Positions 14,618 to 23,133 of a stretch of 64,000 nucleotides of DNA are shown here, piece after piece (within the stretch, counting starts at the first letter, position 1; each line of letters opens with the position of its first letter). Below the pieces are notes generated by a model, which did no database searches, was not told the origin of the DNA, and saw only the letters and a list, made by a program, of their open reading frames with translations. Position numbers and translations under genes: made by a program. This DNA is from Arthrobacter mangrovi (GTDB lineage Bacteria; Actinomycetota; Actinomycetes; Actinomycetales; Micrococcaceae): contig NZ_BRVS01000004.1 in NCBI RefSeq assembly GCF_026011795.1, positions 354,262-418,261 of the forward strand, in the 5' to 3' direction.

Positions 14618-15426
14618 CCGGCGACTTTCCGTACCTGAGCAACTCTTTCGGCGGGCCCGCCGGCTCCGAGCCCTGGCCGCTGGCCTTCGCGCACCGCGGA
14701 TTCTCTCCTGAGGGGCTGGAGAATTCGATGGCAGCCTTCGAAGCGGCCGTCGAGCTCGGCTTCGGCTACGTAGAAACGGACGTGCGCACCAGCGCCGACG
14801 GGGAACTGATGGTGTTCCACGACGACACGCTGGACCGCGTCACGGACGGCACCGGCCGGCTGTCCGGCCACACGGCCGAGCAGCTGCGGCAGATCCGGAT
14901 CGGCGGCGTGGAGCCAATCCCGCGGCTGGAGGACGTGCTCACCCGGTGGCCGGACCTGAAGCTGAACGTGGACGTGAAGGACGCGGCCGGCGGCCCCCTG
15001 CTGGCGAAACTGATCGAGGAACACCGGGCCCACGACCGGATCCTCGTCACGTCCTTCTCCGACCGGCGCCGGCGCGCGGCGTTCCGCGGGCTGACCCTGC
15101 CCGCCGCGAGCTCGGGCGGCGTCACGTCCCTCGCGGCGCTGGTGGGGCTCGGCCGGGTCGGCCTGACCCGCGCCGTGGGCCGCGCCGCCCGCATGCACGC
15201 GGTCCAGGTACCGGTCCGGTACGGGCGGATCATCGTGGTCACGCCCGCGTTCGTGCGGCGCTGCCATGCCGCCGGGCTCAAGGTGCATGTCTGGACGATC
15301 AACGAGCGCGCCGAAATGGAGCGGCTGCTGGACCTTGGCGTGGACGGCATCATGTCGGACCGGGCGGACATACTGGCGCAGGTAATGGATGAACGCGGCT
15401 TCTGGCCGCAGAGGGGACGGGCATGA
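14614..15426 (+). CDS. Glycerophosphodiester phosphodiesterase
   Basis: 270 residues, cytosolic by lack of a signal peptide. The GDPD fold is shown by AHRG (H27, R28) and ENSMAAF, then ETDVRTSADGELMVFHDDTLDR with the catalytic acid-base and metal ligands, and the C-terminal HVWTIN and GVDGIMSDR. It hydrolyses glycerophosphodiesters, releasing sn-glycerol-3-P and an alcohol. GTG 14614 overlaps the stop of the HAD gene, and its own stop overlaps the ATG of the glycerate kinase (ATGA), so the three are translationally coupled. Lipid headgroup recycling for carbon and phosphate is a sensible reading of the operon. Confidence 0.94.
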   Translation: MTGDFPYLSNSFGGPAGSEPWPLAFAHRGFSPEGLENSMAAFEAAVELGFGYVETDVRTSADGELMVFHDDTLDRVTDGTGRLSGHTAEQLRQIRIGGVEPIPRLEDVLTRWPDLKLNVDVKDAAGGPLLAKLIEEHRAHDRILVTSFSDRRRRAAFRGLTLPAASSGGVTSLAALVGLGRVGLTRAVGRAARMHAVQVPVRYGRIIVVTPAFVRRCHAAGLKVHVWTINERAEMERLLDLGVDGIMSDRADILAQVMDERGFWPQRGRA

Positions 15427-16544
15427 AGGTTCTGGTGGCACCGGACAAGTTCAAGGGCACGCTCTCCGCGGCGGAGGCCGCCGCGGCGATGGCCGAAGGA
15501 GTGCTGCGCGTCTATCCGGACGCCGAGGTCCGGACCGTGCCGGTGGCGGACGGCGGCGAAGGAACGCTGGAGGCGGCCCTTGCCGCGGGAGCGCAGGAGC
15601 ACACCGCCCGGGTGCGCGGGCCGCTGGACAAGGATGTCACGGCGTCCTGGGCGATGCTCGAGCGGGGCGGCACCAGGACGGCAGTGATCGAGACGGCGAG
15701 GGCCTCCGGGATGCTGCTGGCCGAGCCGTCGGTCCAGACCGCCCTGGCCGCGCACTGCTACGGCAGCGGCCAGCTGATTGCGGCGGCACTGTACGCCGGG
15801 GCGGACGAGATCGTGCTGGGTCTGGGCGGTTCCGCCATGACCGACGGCGGCGCGGGCGCCCTGTGCGCTTTGGGGCTGGAGATTTACGACGGCGCCGGTG
15901 CCCGCCTTCCGCTCGGTGGAGCGGAACTCGGGCTGGCACGGCGGGTGGACGGCACCCGCCTGGACCCCCGGCTGCAGACGACGGTGCTGCGGATCGCCGC
16001 CGATGTGCAGAACCCGCTCTACGGACCGGAGGGTGCGGCCCGGATCTTCGCGGCGCAGAAGGGCGCGGACCTGACCTCGCTGGAGGTGCTGGACGCGGGC
16101 CTGCGGCGCTGGGCCGCACTGATCGAGGAGGCGACCGGGCGGGACGTCAACGTCCCCGGGGCTGGCGCAGCAGGCGGCTTCCCGTCCGCCTTCCTCGGTT
16201 TTACCGAGGCCCGGCTGGAGAGCGGATTCGAGCTGGTGGCCGAGCTCACCGGCCTGGACGCGGCGCTGGACGAGGCGGACCTGGTCATCACCGGGGAGGG
16301 TGCCCTCGACGAGCAGTCCGAATACGGGAAGGCACCCCTGGGTGTGGCGGACCGTGCGCACGCCAGGGGACTCCCCGTCGTCGTTGTTGCCGGAAAGATC
16401 ACGCTGGATCCCCGCCGCCTGGCGGCCCACGGCGTCGAGGCGGCCGTAAGCCTGCTCGACCTCGCCGGCAGCCCCGACGAGGCGTTCGCCCAGGCCGCCA
16501 AGTACGTCACGTGGGCCACGCAGCAGGCGCTGGAAGGCGCCTGA
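15423..16544 (+). CDS. Glycerate kinase (type I, GlxK family)
   Basis: 373 residues, typical length. The N-terminus VLVAPDKFKGTLSA is the family signature. Also visible are VADGGEGTLEA, the GLGGSAMTDGGAG loop, and GAGAAGG followed later by VITGEGALDEQS. The enzyme phosphorylates D-glycerate, usually to 2-phosphoglycerate in this class, feeding glyoxylate or serine carbon into lower glycolysis. It starts within the stop codon of the phosphodiesterase gene. No glyoxylate carboligase or tartronate semialdehyde reductase is adjacent. Confidence 0.94.
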   Translation: MKVLVAPDKFKGTLSAAEAAAAMAEGVLRVYPDAEVRTVPVADGGEGTLEAALAAGAQEHTARVRGPLDKDVTASWAMLERGGTRTAVIETARASGMLLAEPSVQTALAAHCYGSGQLIAAALYAGADEIVLGLGGSAMTDGGAGALCALGLEIYDGAGARLPLGGAELGLARRVDGTRLDPRLQTTVLRIAADVQNPLYGPEGAARIFAAQKGADLTSLEVLDAGLRRWAALIEEATGRDVNVPGAGAAGGFPSAFLGFTEARLESGFELVAELTGLDAALDEADLVITGEGALDEQSEYGKAPLGVADRAHARGLPVVVVAGKITLDPRRLAAHGVEAAVSLLDLAGSPDEAFAQAAKYVTWATQQALEGA

Positions 16545-16546
16545 GG

Positions 16547-16798
16547 CTAGGCGCGGGAAGCGGATCCGGGCGGCAGGAAACCATCCTGGCCCGGCTCGGC
16601 ACCGCGTTCCGGGTCTTCGGAGGCCTTGTATTCGCCCTCCGGGCTGAGGCCGGGGACCCGCTGGCCGGCATTCAGCTGGCCTGATGTGAAGGTATCTTCG
16701 TCGAACTCGGCGGCCGATTCCTGCTCGGGCGCCGGAACCCCGACGTCTTCGCGCAGGTGTTCGTCCCGGGGCAGGTCTTCGCTGGGTTGCTGGGTCAT
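16547..16798 (-). CDS. Small acidic conserved-type protein, unknown function
   Basis: 83 residues, acidic (many Asp and Glu), rich in Pro and Gly, with no hydrophobic segment; probably soluble and partly disordered. It begins MTQQPSEDLPRDEHLRED and contains the stretch PGLSPEGEYKASEDPERG. I do not recognise a domain. ATG 16798 is preceded by GGG-rich sequence but no strong ribosome-binding site. It converges on the glycerate kinase gene with 2 bases between stops. Codon positions are biased as in the neighbours, which supports it being real. Confidence 0.6.
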   Translation of the reverse strand: MTQQPSEDLPRDEHLREDVGVPAPEQESAAEFDEDTFTSGQLNAGQRVPGLSPEGEYKASEDPERGAEPGQDGFLPPGSASRA

Positions 16799-16879
16799 CA
16801 CCCCAGCCAACCATCGGCGGCGCGTGCGCACAACGGGTAGGGCGTAGGAAGCGGACGGGTTTTTTGGCAGACTTAAACC

Positions 16880-17530
16880 ATGTCCGCACAGATGACCGTG
16901 CTCTCCGGCGGGCCCGCCCTGGCGGCGGACCTGCATATCCCCGCCGGTGCCCGGGGGATCGTGGTGTTTGCCCACGGCAGCGGCAGCAGCCGGCGCAGCC
17001 CGCGCAACATCGAGGTGGCCCGGACCCTGCACTATGCCGGGCTCGGCACCCTGCTGTTCGACCTGCTGACGGACTCGGAAGAACGCCGGGATGCCGTCGA
17101 CGCATCGCTCCGGTTCGACATCGGCTTCCTCACCGAACGGCTCACGGCGGTGGTGGACGAGGTCCGGACGCGGCCCGATACCGCGGCGCTTCCCATCGGT
17201 CTGTTCGGGGCCAGCACCGGCGCCGCCGCCGCCCTCGGGACCGCGGCGGCCAGGCCCGAAGCCGTCGCATCCGTGGTGTCGCGCGGCGGCCGGCCGGACC
17301 TCGCTCCGGACCTGTCCGGCGTGAAGGCGCCGACGCTGCTGCTGGTCGGCTCCCGGGACACGCAGGTCATCGAGCTGAACCGGAGCGCCGCGGCTCAACT
17401 GGGCGGGCCGCATGAGCTGTACATCGTGGAAGGAGCCTCGCACTTGTTCGAAGAGCCGGGCACCCTGGACGTGGTCGCGGAACGGGCGGCGGCCTGGTTC
17501 ATCCGGACGATGCCGGCCCGGGCGCACTAA
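16880..17530 (+). CDS. Dienelactone-hydrolase-like alpha/beta hydrolase
   Basis: 216 residues. VVFAHGSGSSRRSPRN provides the oxyanion hole and GLFGASTGAAAA the nucleophile elbow (Ser in GASTG). An acid is seen near VGSRDTQV and the catalytic His in EGASHLF. This pattern, including the Gly-Ser-Gly-Ser-Ser-Arg stretch, is common in proteins annotated as dienelactone hydrolase family and sometimes fused to phosphoribosyltransferases. The true substrate is unknown. ATG 16880 lies 81 bases from the divergent small acidic gene. Confidence 0.85.
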   Translation: MSAQMTVLSGGPALAADLHIPAGARGIVVFAHGSGSSRRSPRNIEVARTLHYAGLGTLLFDLLTDSEERRDAVDASLRFDIGFLTERLTAVVDEVRTRPDTAALPIGLFGASTGAAAALGTAAARPEAVASVVSRGGRPDLAPDLSGVKAPTLLLVGSRDTQVIELNRSAAAQLGGPHELYIVEGASHLFEEPGTLDVVAERAAAWFIRTMPARAH

Positions 17531-17588
17531 GGCCCGGGCACATTGGAGGCCCGGGCCGGCGGCGCCTAGAGTTCCTGCCCTGGAACTC
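17531..17588. terminator. Two hairpins between converging hydrolase and dodecin genes
   Basis: GGCCCGGGC (17531-17539) pairs with GCCCGGGCC (17549-17557), a 9-bp GC stem; a second stem GAGTTCC/GGAACTC spans 17569-17588. They fill the 72-base spacer between two converging stops. No T tract follows either, so efficiency is uncertain. Confidence 0.4.
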
Positions 17589-17602
17589 CTGCCGAGTGAT
17601 GC

Positions 17603-17815
17603 TCAGGAACTCTCATGCCGGAAGCCGAGCTTGATCGTGACCTGCCAGTCCGCCACGGCGTTGTCCTTGAGATGGCCGCGGACCTCCTTGACCTCGAACC
17701 AGTCCAGGTTGCGGAGCGTCTTGGAGGCCTCCGCGACGGCGTTGGAGACGGCGGCGTCGATGCCGTCGGGGGACGAGCCGACGATTTCGGTGACGTTGTA
17801 GACGTGGTTGGCCAT
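17603..17815 (-). CDS. Dodecin (flavin/CoA-binding storage protein)
   Basis: 70 residues, the standard size. Dodecin forms a hollow dodecamer that binds flavins. Family marks are the N-terminal VYNVTEIVGSSPDGIDAAV, the Trp in NLDWFEV that stacks on the flavin, and the C-terminal YQV/WQV-type strand, here ADWQVTIKLGF. ATG 17815 has a strong ribosome-binding site (AAGGAGGAAGC). It is monocistronic, between a converging hydrolase and the divergent transporter. Confidence 0.95.
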   Translation of the reverse strand: MANHVYNVTEIVGSSPDGIDAAVSNAVAEASKTLRNLDWFEVKEVRGHLKDNAVADWQVTIKLGFRHESS

Positions 17816-17962
17816 GCTTCCTCCTTGCGGATGGGCCCGGGTCGGACCCCGGGGCACGTGCCTGCCACGCTAGCGGCGTTGCCGCCGCGGGTCTAGGGCT
17901 TTCCCCGACCGCGGAACCAAGGATGCGGCAGCCGCGCCGCCACGGCTGGCGAAAAAACCTCT

Positions 17963-17990
17963 TTGTGATTGGCGGCACATGCTCTATCCT
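17963..17990 (+). promoter_or_regulatory. Promoter of the MHS transporter gene
   Basis: TTGTGA (17963-17968) and TATCCT (17985-17990) are separated by 16 bases. Transcription would start near 17997, giving a leader of about 88 bases. Confidence 0.45.
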
Positions 17991-18013
17991 CATTCTGTCG
18001 GAATCCGAACAAA

Positions 18014-18030
18014 TGTGCGCAATGCGCACA
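18014..18030. promoter_or_regulatory. 17-bp inverted repeat, candidate operator
   Basis: TGTGCGC-AAT-GCGCACA is a perfect 7-3-7 inverted repeat about 17 bases downstream of the predicted transcription start and 55 bases before the transporter ATG. A repressor bound here would block elongation. The odd spacing differs from the CRP/GlxR pattern (TGTGA-N6-TCACA). An IclR- or GntR-type regulator is possible but not encoded next to it. Confidence 0.5.
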
Positions 18031-18084
18031 ACACCAGCAATCTTCCGCCGCGGGACTGCAACCCGCACTCATCGAAGGAAACCC

Positions 18085-19449
18085 ATGTCCCACGAGACAG
18101 GACGCCAGCCAGTGGAAGCGCTCCCTGAGGCCAAGCAGCAGTACCGCCTGAAGCGGGCCAGGAAGGCGGCCCTCGCGGCCTTCCTGGGCGGCATGCTCGA
18201 GTACTACGACTTCTTCGTCTACGCCACGGCCGCCTCGCTGGTCTTCTCGCAGATCTTTTTCCCGGAGGGCGACCCGACGGTGGCCCTGATCGCCTCATTC
18301 GCCACGTTCGGCGTCGCCTATATCGCCCGTCCCTTCGGGGCGGTCGTCTTCGGGCACCTGGGGGACCACATCGGCCGCAAGAACACGCTGGTGCTGACGC
18401 TCGTGCTGATGGGCGGGGCGACCTTCCTGATCGGCCTGCTCCCGGATTTCAACACGATCGGCTACTGGGCGCCGGCCCTGCTGGTCCTGCTGCGCCTGCT
18501 GCAGGGCCTCTCCGCCGGTGCGGAGACCGCGGGGGCGTCGGCCCTGACCATGGAGGAGTCGCCGGTGGGCCGCCGGGCCTTCTTCCCGTCCTTCGCGATG
18601 AGCGGCATCTCGGCCGGGATTGTCCTGGCGTCCCTGGCCTTCCTGCCTGTCGCCGCGATGCCGGAAGCAGACCGGCTGGCGTGGGGCTGGCGCATCCCGT
18701 TCCTGCTTTCCCTCGTCGTGCTGGTCGTGGCCTACCTCGTCCGGCGTTCGCTTGAGGAACCGGAAGTTTTCGAGGAGACCGCCAAGCAGCACGACCGCGC
18801 CAAGCTGCCCTTCGTGGAGATGTTCCGCACGCATCCAGCCCAGTTCTTCCAGGTGGCCCTTATGTCCTTCGAGACCGTGACGAATACCTTTATGCAGGCT
18901 TTCGGGCTGGCGTTTGCCGTCTCGGTGGGGATCCCCGCGCAGACCATGCTGTTCGTCAGCATCCTGGGCAACGTCGTCGCCATCGTTAGCCAGCCGGCCA
19001 TGGCCATGCTCTCGGACAGGTTCGGCCGGAGGCCGGTCTTCATCAGCGGTGTGCTGGGCTCCGGCCTGCTGATCTTTGTCTACTTCTGGGCCATTTCGAC
19101 CGCCCAGATAGGCCTGGTGTTCTTCGTGAGCACGCTCATCACTGCGGGTACCTACGCCATGTCCAACGCAATCTACCCTGCATGGTTCTCCGAGCTCTTC
19201 AACGTCCGGGTGCGCTACAGCGGCATGGCGATCGGCCTGCAGGTGGGTATCCTGTGCGCCGGGTTCACCCCGCTGCTGGGCACCGCCCTGGTGGGCGGCG
19301 ACCCGGCGAACTGGGGGCCGGCTGCCTGGATCGTGGCGGGGTCATCCGTGCTTGCCGTCATCGGTGCGCTGTGGGCGCGGGAAACCTACCGCACGCCTAT
19401 TCGCGAGCTGGGCAATCCGCTGCACGGGCACATGCACGCCACCGTCTAA
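18085..19449 (+). CDS. MFS transporter, metabolite:proton symporter (MHS) family
   Basis: 454 residues with about 12 membrane segments. The loop after helix 2 (GHLGDHIGRKNTLVLTL) is the MFS motif A in the MHS form, and GGMLEYYDFFVYATAASLVF is the helix 1 signature of this family (shikimate, citrate, alpha-ketoglutarate, proline-betaine importers). A second motif A copy (SDRFGRRPVF) precedes helix 8. The substrate is probably an organic acid or betaine, imported with protons. ATG 18085 has GAAGGAAACCC before it. It is alone between dodecin and the converging uracil permease, with its own promoter and candidate operator. Confidence 0.9.
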   Translation: MSHETGRQPVEALPEAKQQYRLKRARKAALAAFLGGMLEYYDFFVYATAASLVFSQIFFPEGDPTVALIASFATFGVAYIARPFGAVVFGHLGDHIGRKNTLVLTLVLMGGATFLIGLLPDFNTIGYWAPALLVLLRLLQGLSAGAETAGASALTMEESPVGRRAFFPSFAMSGISAGIVLASLAFLPVAAMPEADRLAWGWRIPFLLSLVVLVVAYLVRRSLEEPEVFEETAKQHDRAKLPFVEMFRTHPAQFFQVALMSFETVTNTFMQAFGLAFAVSVGIPAQTMLFVSILGNVVAIVSQPAMAMLSDRFGRRPVFISGVLGSGLLIFVYFWAISTAQIGLVFFVSTLITAGTYAMSNAIYPAWFSELFNVRVRYSGMAIGLQVGILCAGFTPLLGTALVGGDPANWGPAAWIVAGSSVLAVIGALWARETYRTPIRELGNPLHGHMHATV

Positions 19450-19469
19450 GGGCTGCATCCAAGGGCTGC

Positions 19470-20795
19470 TCAGCCCAGCTTGGAGGGCGTGGCGCCGGTG
19501 TCCTCGGCGGAATCCAGCGGCTCGGTGCCGCGCCAGCGGGCGACGAGGCCCATGCCGTGGAAGATCAGCAGCGCCGCGGCCGTGCCGAGGGCGATGCCCT
19601 CGAAGGTCAGCTCGCCGATGGACCAGGTGAAGTTGGCAATGCCGATCACCAGCGAGACACCGGCCACGGAGAGGTTGATGGGATTGGCGAAGTTCACCCG
19701 GTTCTGGACCCAGATCCGGACGCCGAGGATGCCGATCATGCCGTAGAGCACCACGCCCGCCCCACCCAGCACGCCCGGGGGGACGGTGGCGATGAGAGCG
19801 CCGAACTTCGGGAACAGGCTGAGCAGCACGGCGATCATGCCGGCGACCCAGTAGGCCGCCGTCGAGTAGACCTTGGACGCCGCCATCACGCCGATGTTCT
19901 CGGCGTAGGTGGTGGTGCCGGACCCGCCGCCGCTGCCGGCGAGGACGGTGGCCAGGCCGTCCGCCATGAGCGCGCGGCCTGTGTAGGGATCGAGGTCTTG
20001 CCCGGTCATGGCCGCCACGGACTTCACGTGCCCGATGTTCTCCGCCACGAGCACCAGCACCACCGGGACGAACAGGCCGATGAGGGAGATGTGGAACTCC
20101 GGGGTGTGGAACTGCGGCAGGCCCACCCATGCGGCGCTGTTGATGGCGGTGAAGTCGACCTCGCCGCGCAGCACGGCGGTCAGGTAGCCCGCCAGCACGC
20201 CGACCAGGATGGACAGCCGCCCGAGCAGGCCGCGGAAGAGGACGGCGGCCAGTAGGATCGCTACCACGGTGACCACTCCGGTCACGGCGCCCTGCTCGAA
20301 GTTGGTCTTCGCCGTCGGCGCCAGGTTCAGGCCGATCAGCGCCACGATGGAGCCGGTCACCACCGGCGGCATCACGGCCTGGATCCAGTGCGAGCCGGCC
20401 TTGTGCACGATGAGGCCGATGACGAACAGGACAGCCCCCGCCATGACCAGCCCGCCCAGCGCGCCGCCCATCCCGTGCTGGTTCATGGCGGCCCCGATCG
20501 GGGCGATGAACGCGAAGCTGGAGCCGAGGTAGCTCGGGATCCTGCCGGCCGTGATGATCAGGAAGAGGATCGTTCCGATTCCCGAGAACAGCAAGGTGGT
20601 GGACGGCGGGAATCCGGTGATCAGCGGCACCAGGAAGGTGGCGCCGAACATGGCGACCACGTGCTGCGCGCCGATCCCGATGGTCCGGTCCCAGGACAGC
20701 CGCTCCTGCGGGGCGACCACGGCGCCGGGCGCAATGCTCTTCCCGTCGCCGTGCAGTTTCCAGCGGAAGGGGGAGGACTTCACGGGCGTGCTCAT
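19470..20795 (-). CDS. uraA: Uracil/xanthine permease (NCS2 family)
   Basis: 441 residues with about 14 membrane segments. NCS2 signatures are present: the N-terminal QHVVAMFGATFLVPLITG, the PPVVTGSIVALIGLNLA motif after helix 5, and AENIGHVKSVAAMTG with the substrate-binding Glu on helix 8; the second binding-site stretch is GSGGGSGTTTYAENIGVMA. The QHVVAMFGAT start and overall length favour uracil over xanthine. It is a proton-coupled inner-membrane importer. It is monocistronic and converges with the MHS transporter 20 bases away. Confidence 0.92.
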   Translation of the reverse strand: MSTPVKSSPFRWKLHGDGKSIAPGAVVAPQERLSWDRTIGIGAQHVVAMFGATFLVPLITGFPPSTTLLFSGIGTILFLIITAGRIPSYLGSSFAFIAPIGAAMNQHGMGGALGGLVMAGAVLFVIGLIVHKAGSHWIQAVMPPVVTGSIVALIGLNLAPTAKTNFEQGAVTGVVTVVAILLAAVLFRGLLGRLSILVGVLAGYLTAVLRGEVDFTAINSAAWVGLPQFHTPEFHISLIGLFVPVVLVLVAENIGHVKSVAAMTGQDLDPYTGRALMADGLATVLAGSGGGSGTTTYAENIGVMAASKVYSTAAYWVAGMIAVLLSLFPKFGALIATVPPGVLGGAGVVLYGMIGILGVRIWVQNRVNFANPINLSVAGVSLVIGIANFTWSIGELTFEGIALGTAAALLIFHGMGLVARWRGTEPLDSAEDTGATPSKLG

Positions 20796-20896
20796 GGCGG
20801 GCCTCTCGGGACGTGGGATGACTTGGTCTGGAAGAATCCTACTGCCGCCCGTCCCGCCCCGCGCGCCGGCCCACCGGCGGTCGGCTTAGGGCGGGG

Positions 20897-22531
20897 TCAG
20901 CCGATGACCCCGTCCACGAGCGCCTTCGCCTCGGCCTGCACCTGCTTCAGGTGCTCGTCGCCCTTGAAGGATTCTGCGTAGATCTTGTAGACGTCTTCGG
21001 TGCCGGACGGGCGGGCGGCGAACCACGCGTTCTCGGTGGTGACCTTGAGTCCGCCGATCGCGGCGCCGTTGCCCGGTGCTTCCGTCAGCTTGGCGGTGAT
21101 CGGCTCGCCGGCCAGCTCCGTCGCCGTCACGTCCGAGGCGGAGAGCTTGCCCAGGGCGGCCTTCTGTTCCCGCGTGGCGGCCGCGTCGATCCGCGCGTAC
21201 GACGGCGAACCGAACTTCGCGGCCAGCTCACCGTAGAGTTCGGACGGGGACTTGCCCGTGACGGCCTTGATCTCGGAGGCCAGCAGGGCCAGCAGGATGC
21301 CGTCCTTGTCCGTGGACCACGGCTGCCCGTTGAACCGGACGAAGGACGCGCCGGCCGACTCCTCGCCGCCGAAGACGCCCTCGCCGGAGAGCAGGCCGGG
21401 CACGAACCACTTGAAACCGACCGGGACCTCCACCAGCTTGCGGCCCAGGTCCGCGGCCACGCGGTCGATCATCGAGGACGAGACGAGGGTCTTGCCCACG
21501 GAGGCCCCCGCGGGCCACTGCGGCCGGTGGGTGTACAGATACTGGATCGCCACCGCCAGGTAATGGTTCGGATTCATCAGCCCCGCGTCCGGGGTGACGA
21601 TCCCGTGGCGGTCCGCGTCGGCGTCGTTCCCGGTAGCGATCTCGAACTCGGCGGAACGTCCGATCAGCGACGCCATGGCGTACGGGGAGGAGCAGTCCAT
21701 GCGGATCTTCTCGTCCCAGTCCAGCGTCATGAACGCCCACTGCGGGTCCACCGTTGAATTGACCACCGTCAGGTCCAGGTTGTGCCGCTCCCCGATCGCG
21801 CCCCAGTAGTCCACCGAGGCGCCACCCATCGGATCCGCGCCGATGCGCACGTTCGCGTTGCGGATGGCCTCCAGGTCCAGCACCTGCGGCAGGTCGTCCA
21901 CGTAGTTGCTGAGGAAGTCGTAGGTGCCCACGGCGCCGGAGAACTGGGCCTGGCCGAGCGGAATCCGCTTGACCCCGCGCAGGCCCGACTCGAGCAGCTC
22001 GTTGGCGCGGTTGGCGATCCAGCCCGTGGCATCCGAATCCGCGGGGCCGCCGTGCGGCGGGTTGTACTTGAAGCCGCCGTCTCCGGGCGGGTTGTGCGAG
22101 GGCGTGATGACGATGCCGTCGCCCTGCCCGTCCGGATTCGCGGTGTTGTGCTTGAGGATGGCGTGGCTGACGGCGGGCGTCGGGGTCCAGCCGGTCCTCG
22201 AATCCACCCAGACGGTGACGTCGTTGGCGGCCAGGACCTCCAGCGCCGTGTTCTGCGCCGGGTCGGAGAGCGCATGCGTGTCCTTGCCCATGAACAGCGG
22301 GCCGGCGATGCCCTGGCCGGCCCGGTATTCCACGATGGCCTGCGTGATGGCGGCGATGTGGTCCTCGTTGAAGGAACCCTTCAGGCTGCTGCCGCGGTGG
22401 CCCGACGTACCGAAGGCCACGCGCTGCGTCGGCTCCTTCGGATCGGGCTTCACGTCGAAGTACGCGTCGAGCAGCGCGGTCAGGTCAACAAGGTCGCTGG
22501 GTTGGGCCACTGTGCCCGCACGGTTTGCCAT
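20897..22531 (-). CDS. pgm: Phosphoglucomutase (alpha-D-glucose-phosphate specific)
   Basis: 544 residues, typical of the bacterial Pgm class. It interconverts glucose-1-P and glucose-6-P for glycogen, trehalose and wall precursors. The active-site phosphoserine lies in [15 protein letters not shown], the Mg-binding loop is [10 protein letters not shown], sugar specificity is set by GGEESAG, and the phosphate-binding loop is [17 protein letters not shown]. The N-terminal substrate loop [10 protein letters not shown] is intact. ATG 22531 is the only start consistent with the usual N-terminus. It is divergent from marR across 116 bases. Confidence 0.97.
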   Translation of the reverse strand: MANRAGTVAQPSDLVDLTALLDAYFDVKPDPKEPTQRVAFGTSGHRGSSLKGSFNEDHIAAITQAIVEYRAGQGIAGPLFMGKDTHALSDPAQNTALEVLAANDVTVWVDSRTGWTPTPAVSHAILKHNTANPDGQGDGIVITPSHNPPGDGGFKYNPPHGGPADSDATGWIANRANELLESGLRGVKRIPLGQAQFSGAVGTYDFLSNYVDDLPQVLDLEAIRNANVRIGADPMGGASVDYWGAIGERHNLDLTVVNSTVDPQWAFMTLDWDEKIRMDCSSPYAMASLIGRSAEFEIATGNDADADRHGIVTPDAGLMNPNHYLAVAIQYLYTHRPQWPAGASVGKTLVSSSMIDRVAADLGRKLVEVPVGFKWFVPGLLSGEGVFGGEESAGASFVRFNGQPWSTDKDGILLALLASEIKAVTGKSPSELYGELAAKFGSPSYARIDAAATREQKAALGKLSASDVTATELAGEPITAKLTEAPGNGAAIGGLKVTTENAWFAARPSGTEDVYKIYAESFKGDEHLKQVQAEAKALVDGVIG

Positions 22532-22608
22532 GTCCCAAGCATGCCAAAGATCACAGTGGGAGAGCCGCGTCGGTTACCAGAAGTTCACAACATTACGGCT
22601 GCGGAGGG

Positions 22609-22649
22609 TTGACGCCTAGCACGGAATATTGTTAAGTACTTAACAATAT
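22609..22649 (+). promoter_or_regulatory. marR promoter with a perfect 24-bp palindromic operator over the start codon
   Basis: ATATTGTTAAGT (22626-22637) is followed at once by its exact reverse complement (22638-22649), giving 24 bp of perfect symmetry; the last two bases are the A and T of the marR ATG. TTGACG (22609-22614) is a likely -35 box, with TTAAGT (22632-22637), 17 bases on, as the -10. Transcription would start about 4 bases before the ATG. MarR dimers bind such AT-rich palindromes, so a bound repressor would cover promoter and start codon together. Confidence 0.7.
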
Positions 22650-23133
22650 GGAAATCACCCAGTATGCCTCGTTCAAGCTCCACCAGGCCACAGCGCTGCT
22701 CGACCGCGTGGCGGACAACTACCTGCGGACCCATCACGGGATCCGGTACGCGCCGTTCCTGGTGCTGCTGATTTCCAAGGTCGTCGGGCCGGCCACGCAG
22801 CAGCGGCTCGCCACCGCGCTCGACGTCAGCCGGGCATCGATTACCCAGCGCGTCAGCGCGCTCAAGCAGCAGGGGTTGCTCTCGGTGGTGACGGATCCGG
22901 AAGATTCCCGCGCCCACCTCATCAGTCTGACCGAGGCCGGCGAACGGCTCGTGGCCGCGGCGTGGGAAGGCCTCGACCGGGACCTCGCGGACGTCGAAAA
23001 GGGCATTGACGAGCGGCTGCTGGCGGAACAGCTGGACCGGCTGATCGGCAACTTGTTGAAGGTATTGGAAGCCCAGGGCGGAGTGCAGCCGGTGAAGGCC
23101 GGCAGGAAAGGAGCCTACGATGGCCCAGCCTGA
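22648..23133 (+). CDS. MarR-family transcriptional regulator
   Basis: 161 residues. The winged helix-turn-helix lies at about residues 45-95: TQQRLATALDVSRASITQRVSALKQQGLL, then the wing with DPEDSRAHLISLTEAG, which is the MarR signature. N- and C-terminal helices form the dimer interface. MarR proteins usually repress their own operon and are released by phenolic or oxidising ligands. No cysteine is seen in the DNA-binding region, which argues against an OhrR-type thiol switch. ATG 22648 sits inside the palindrome and has no ribosome-binding site. It overlaps the hydrolase gene by 14 bases, so the two are co-transcribed. Confidence 0.93.
   Translation: MEITQYASFKLHQATALLDRVADNYLRTHHGIRYAPFLVLLISKVVGPATQQRLATALDVSRASITQRVSALKQQGLLSVVTDPEDSRAHLISLTEAGERLVAAAWEGLDRDLADVEKGIDERLLAEQLDRLIGNLLKVLEAQGGVQPVKAGRKGAYDGPA

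Noticed and set aside
18014..18030. CRP/GlxR site before the MHS transporter
   Set aside because: The arms are separated as 7-3-7 and lack the TGTGA-N6-TCACA form, so another regulator is more likely.
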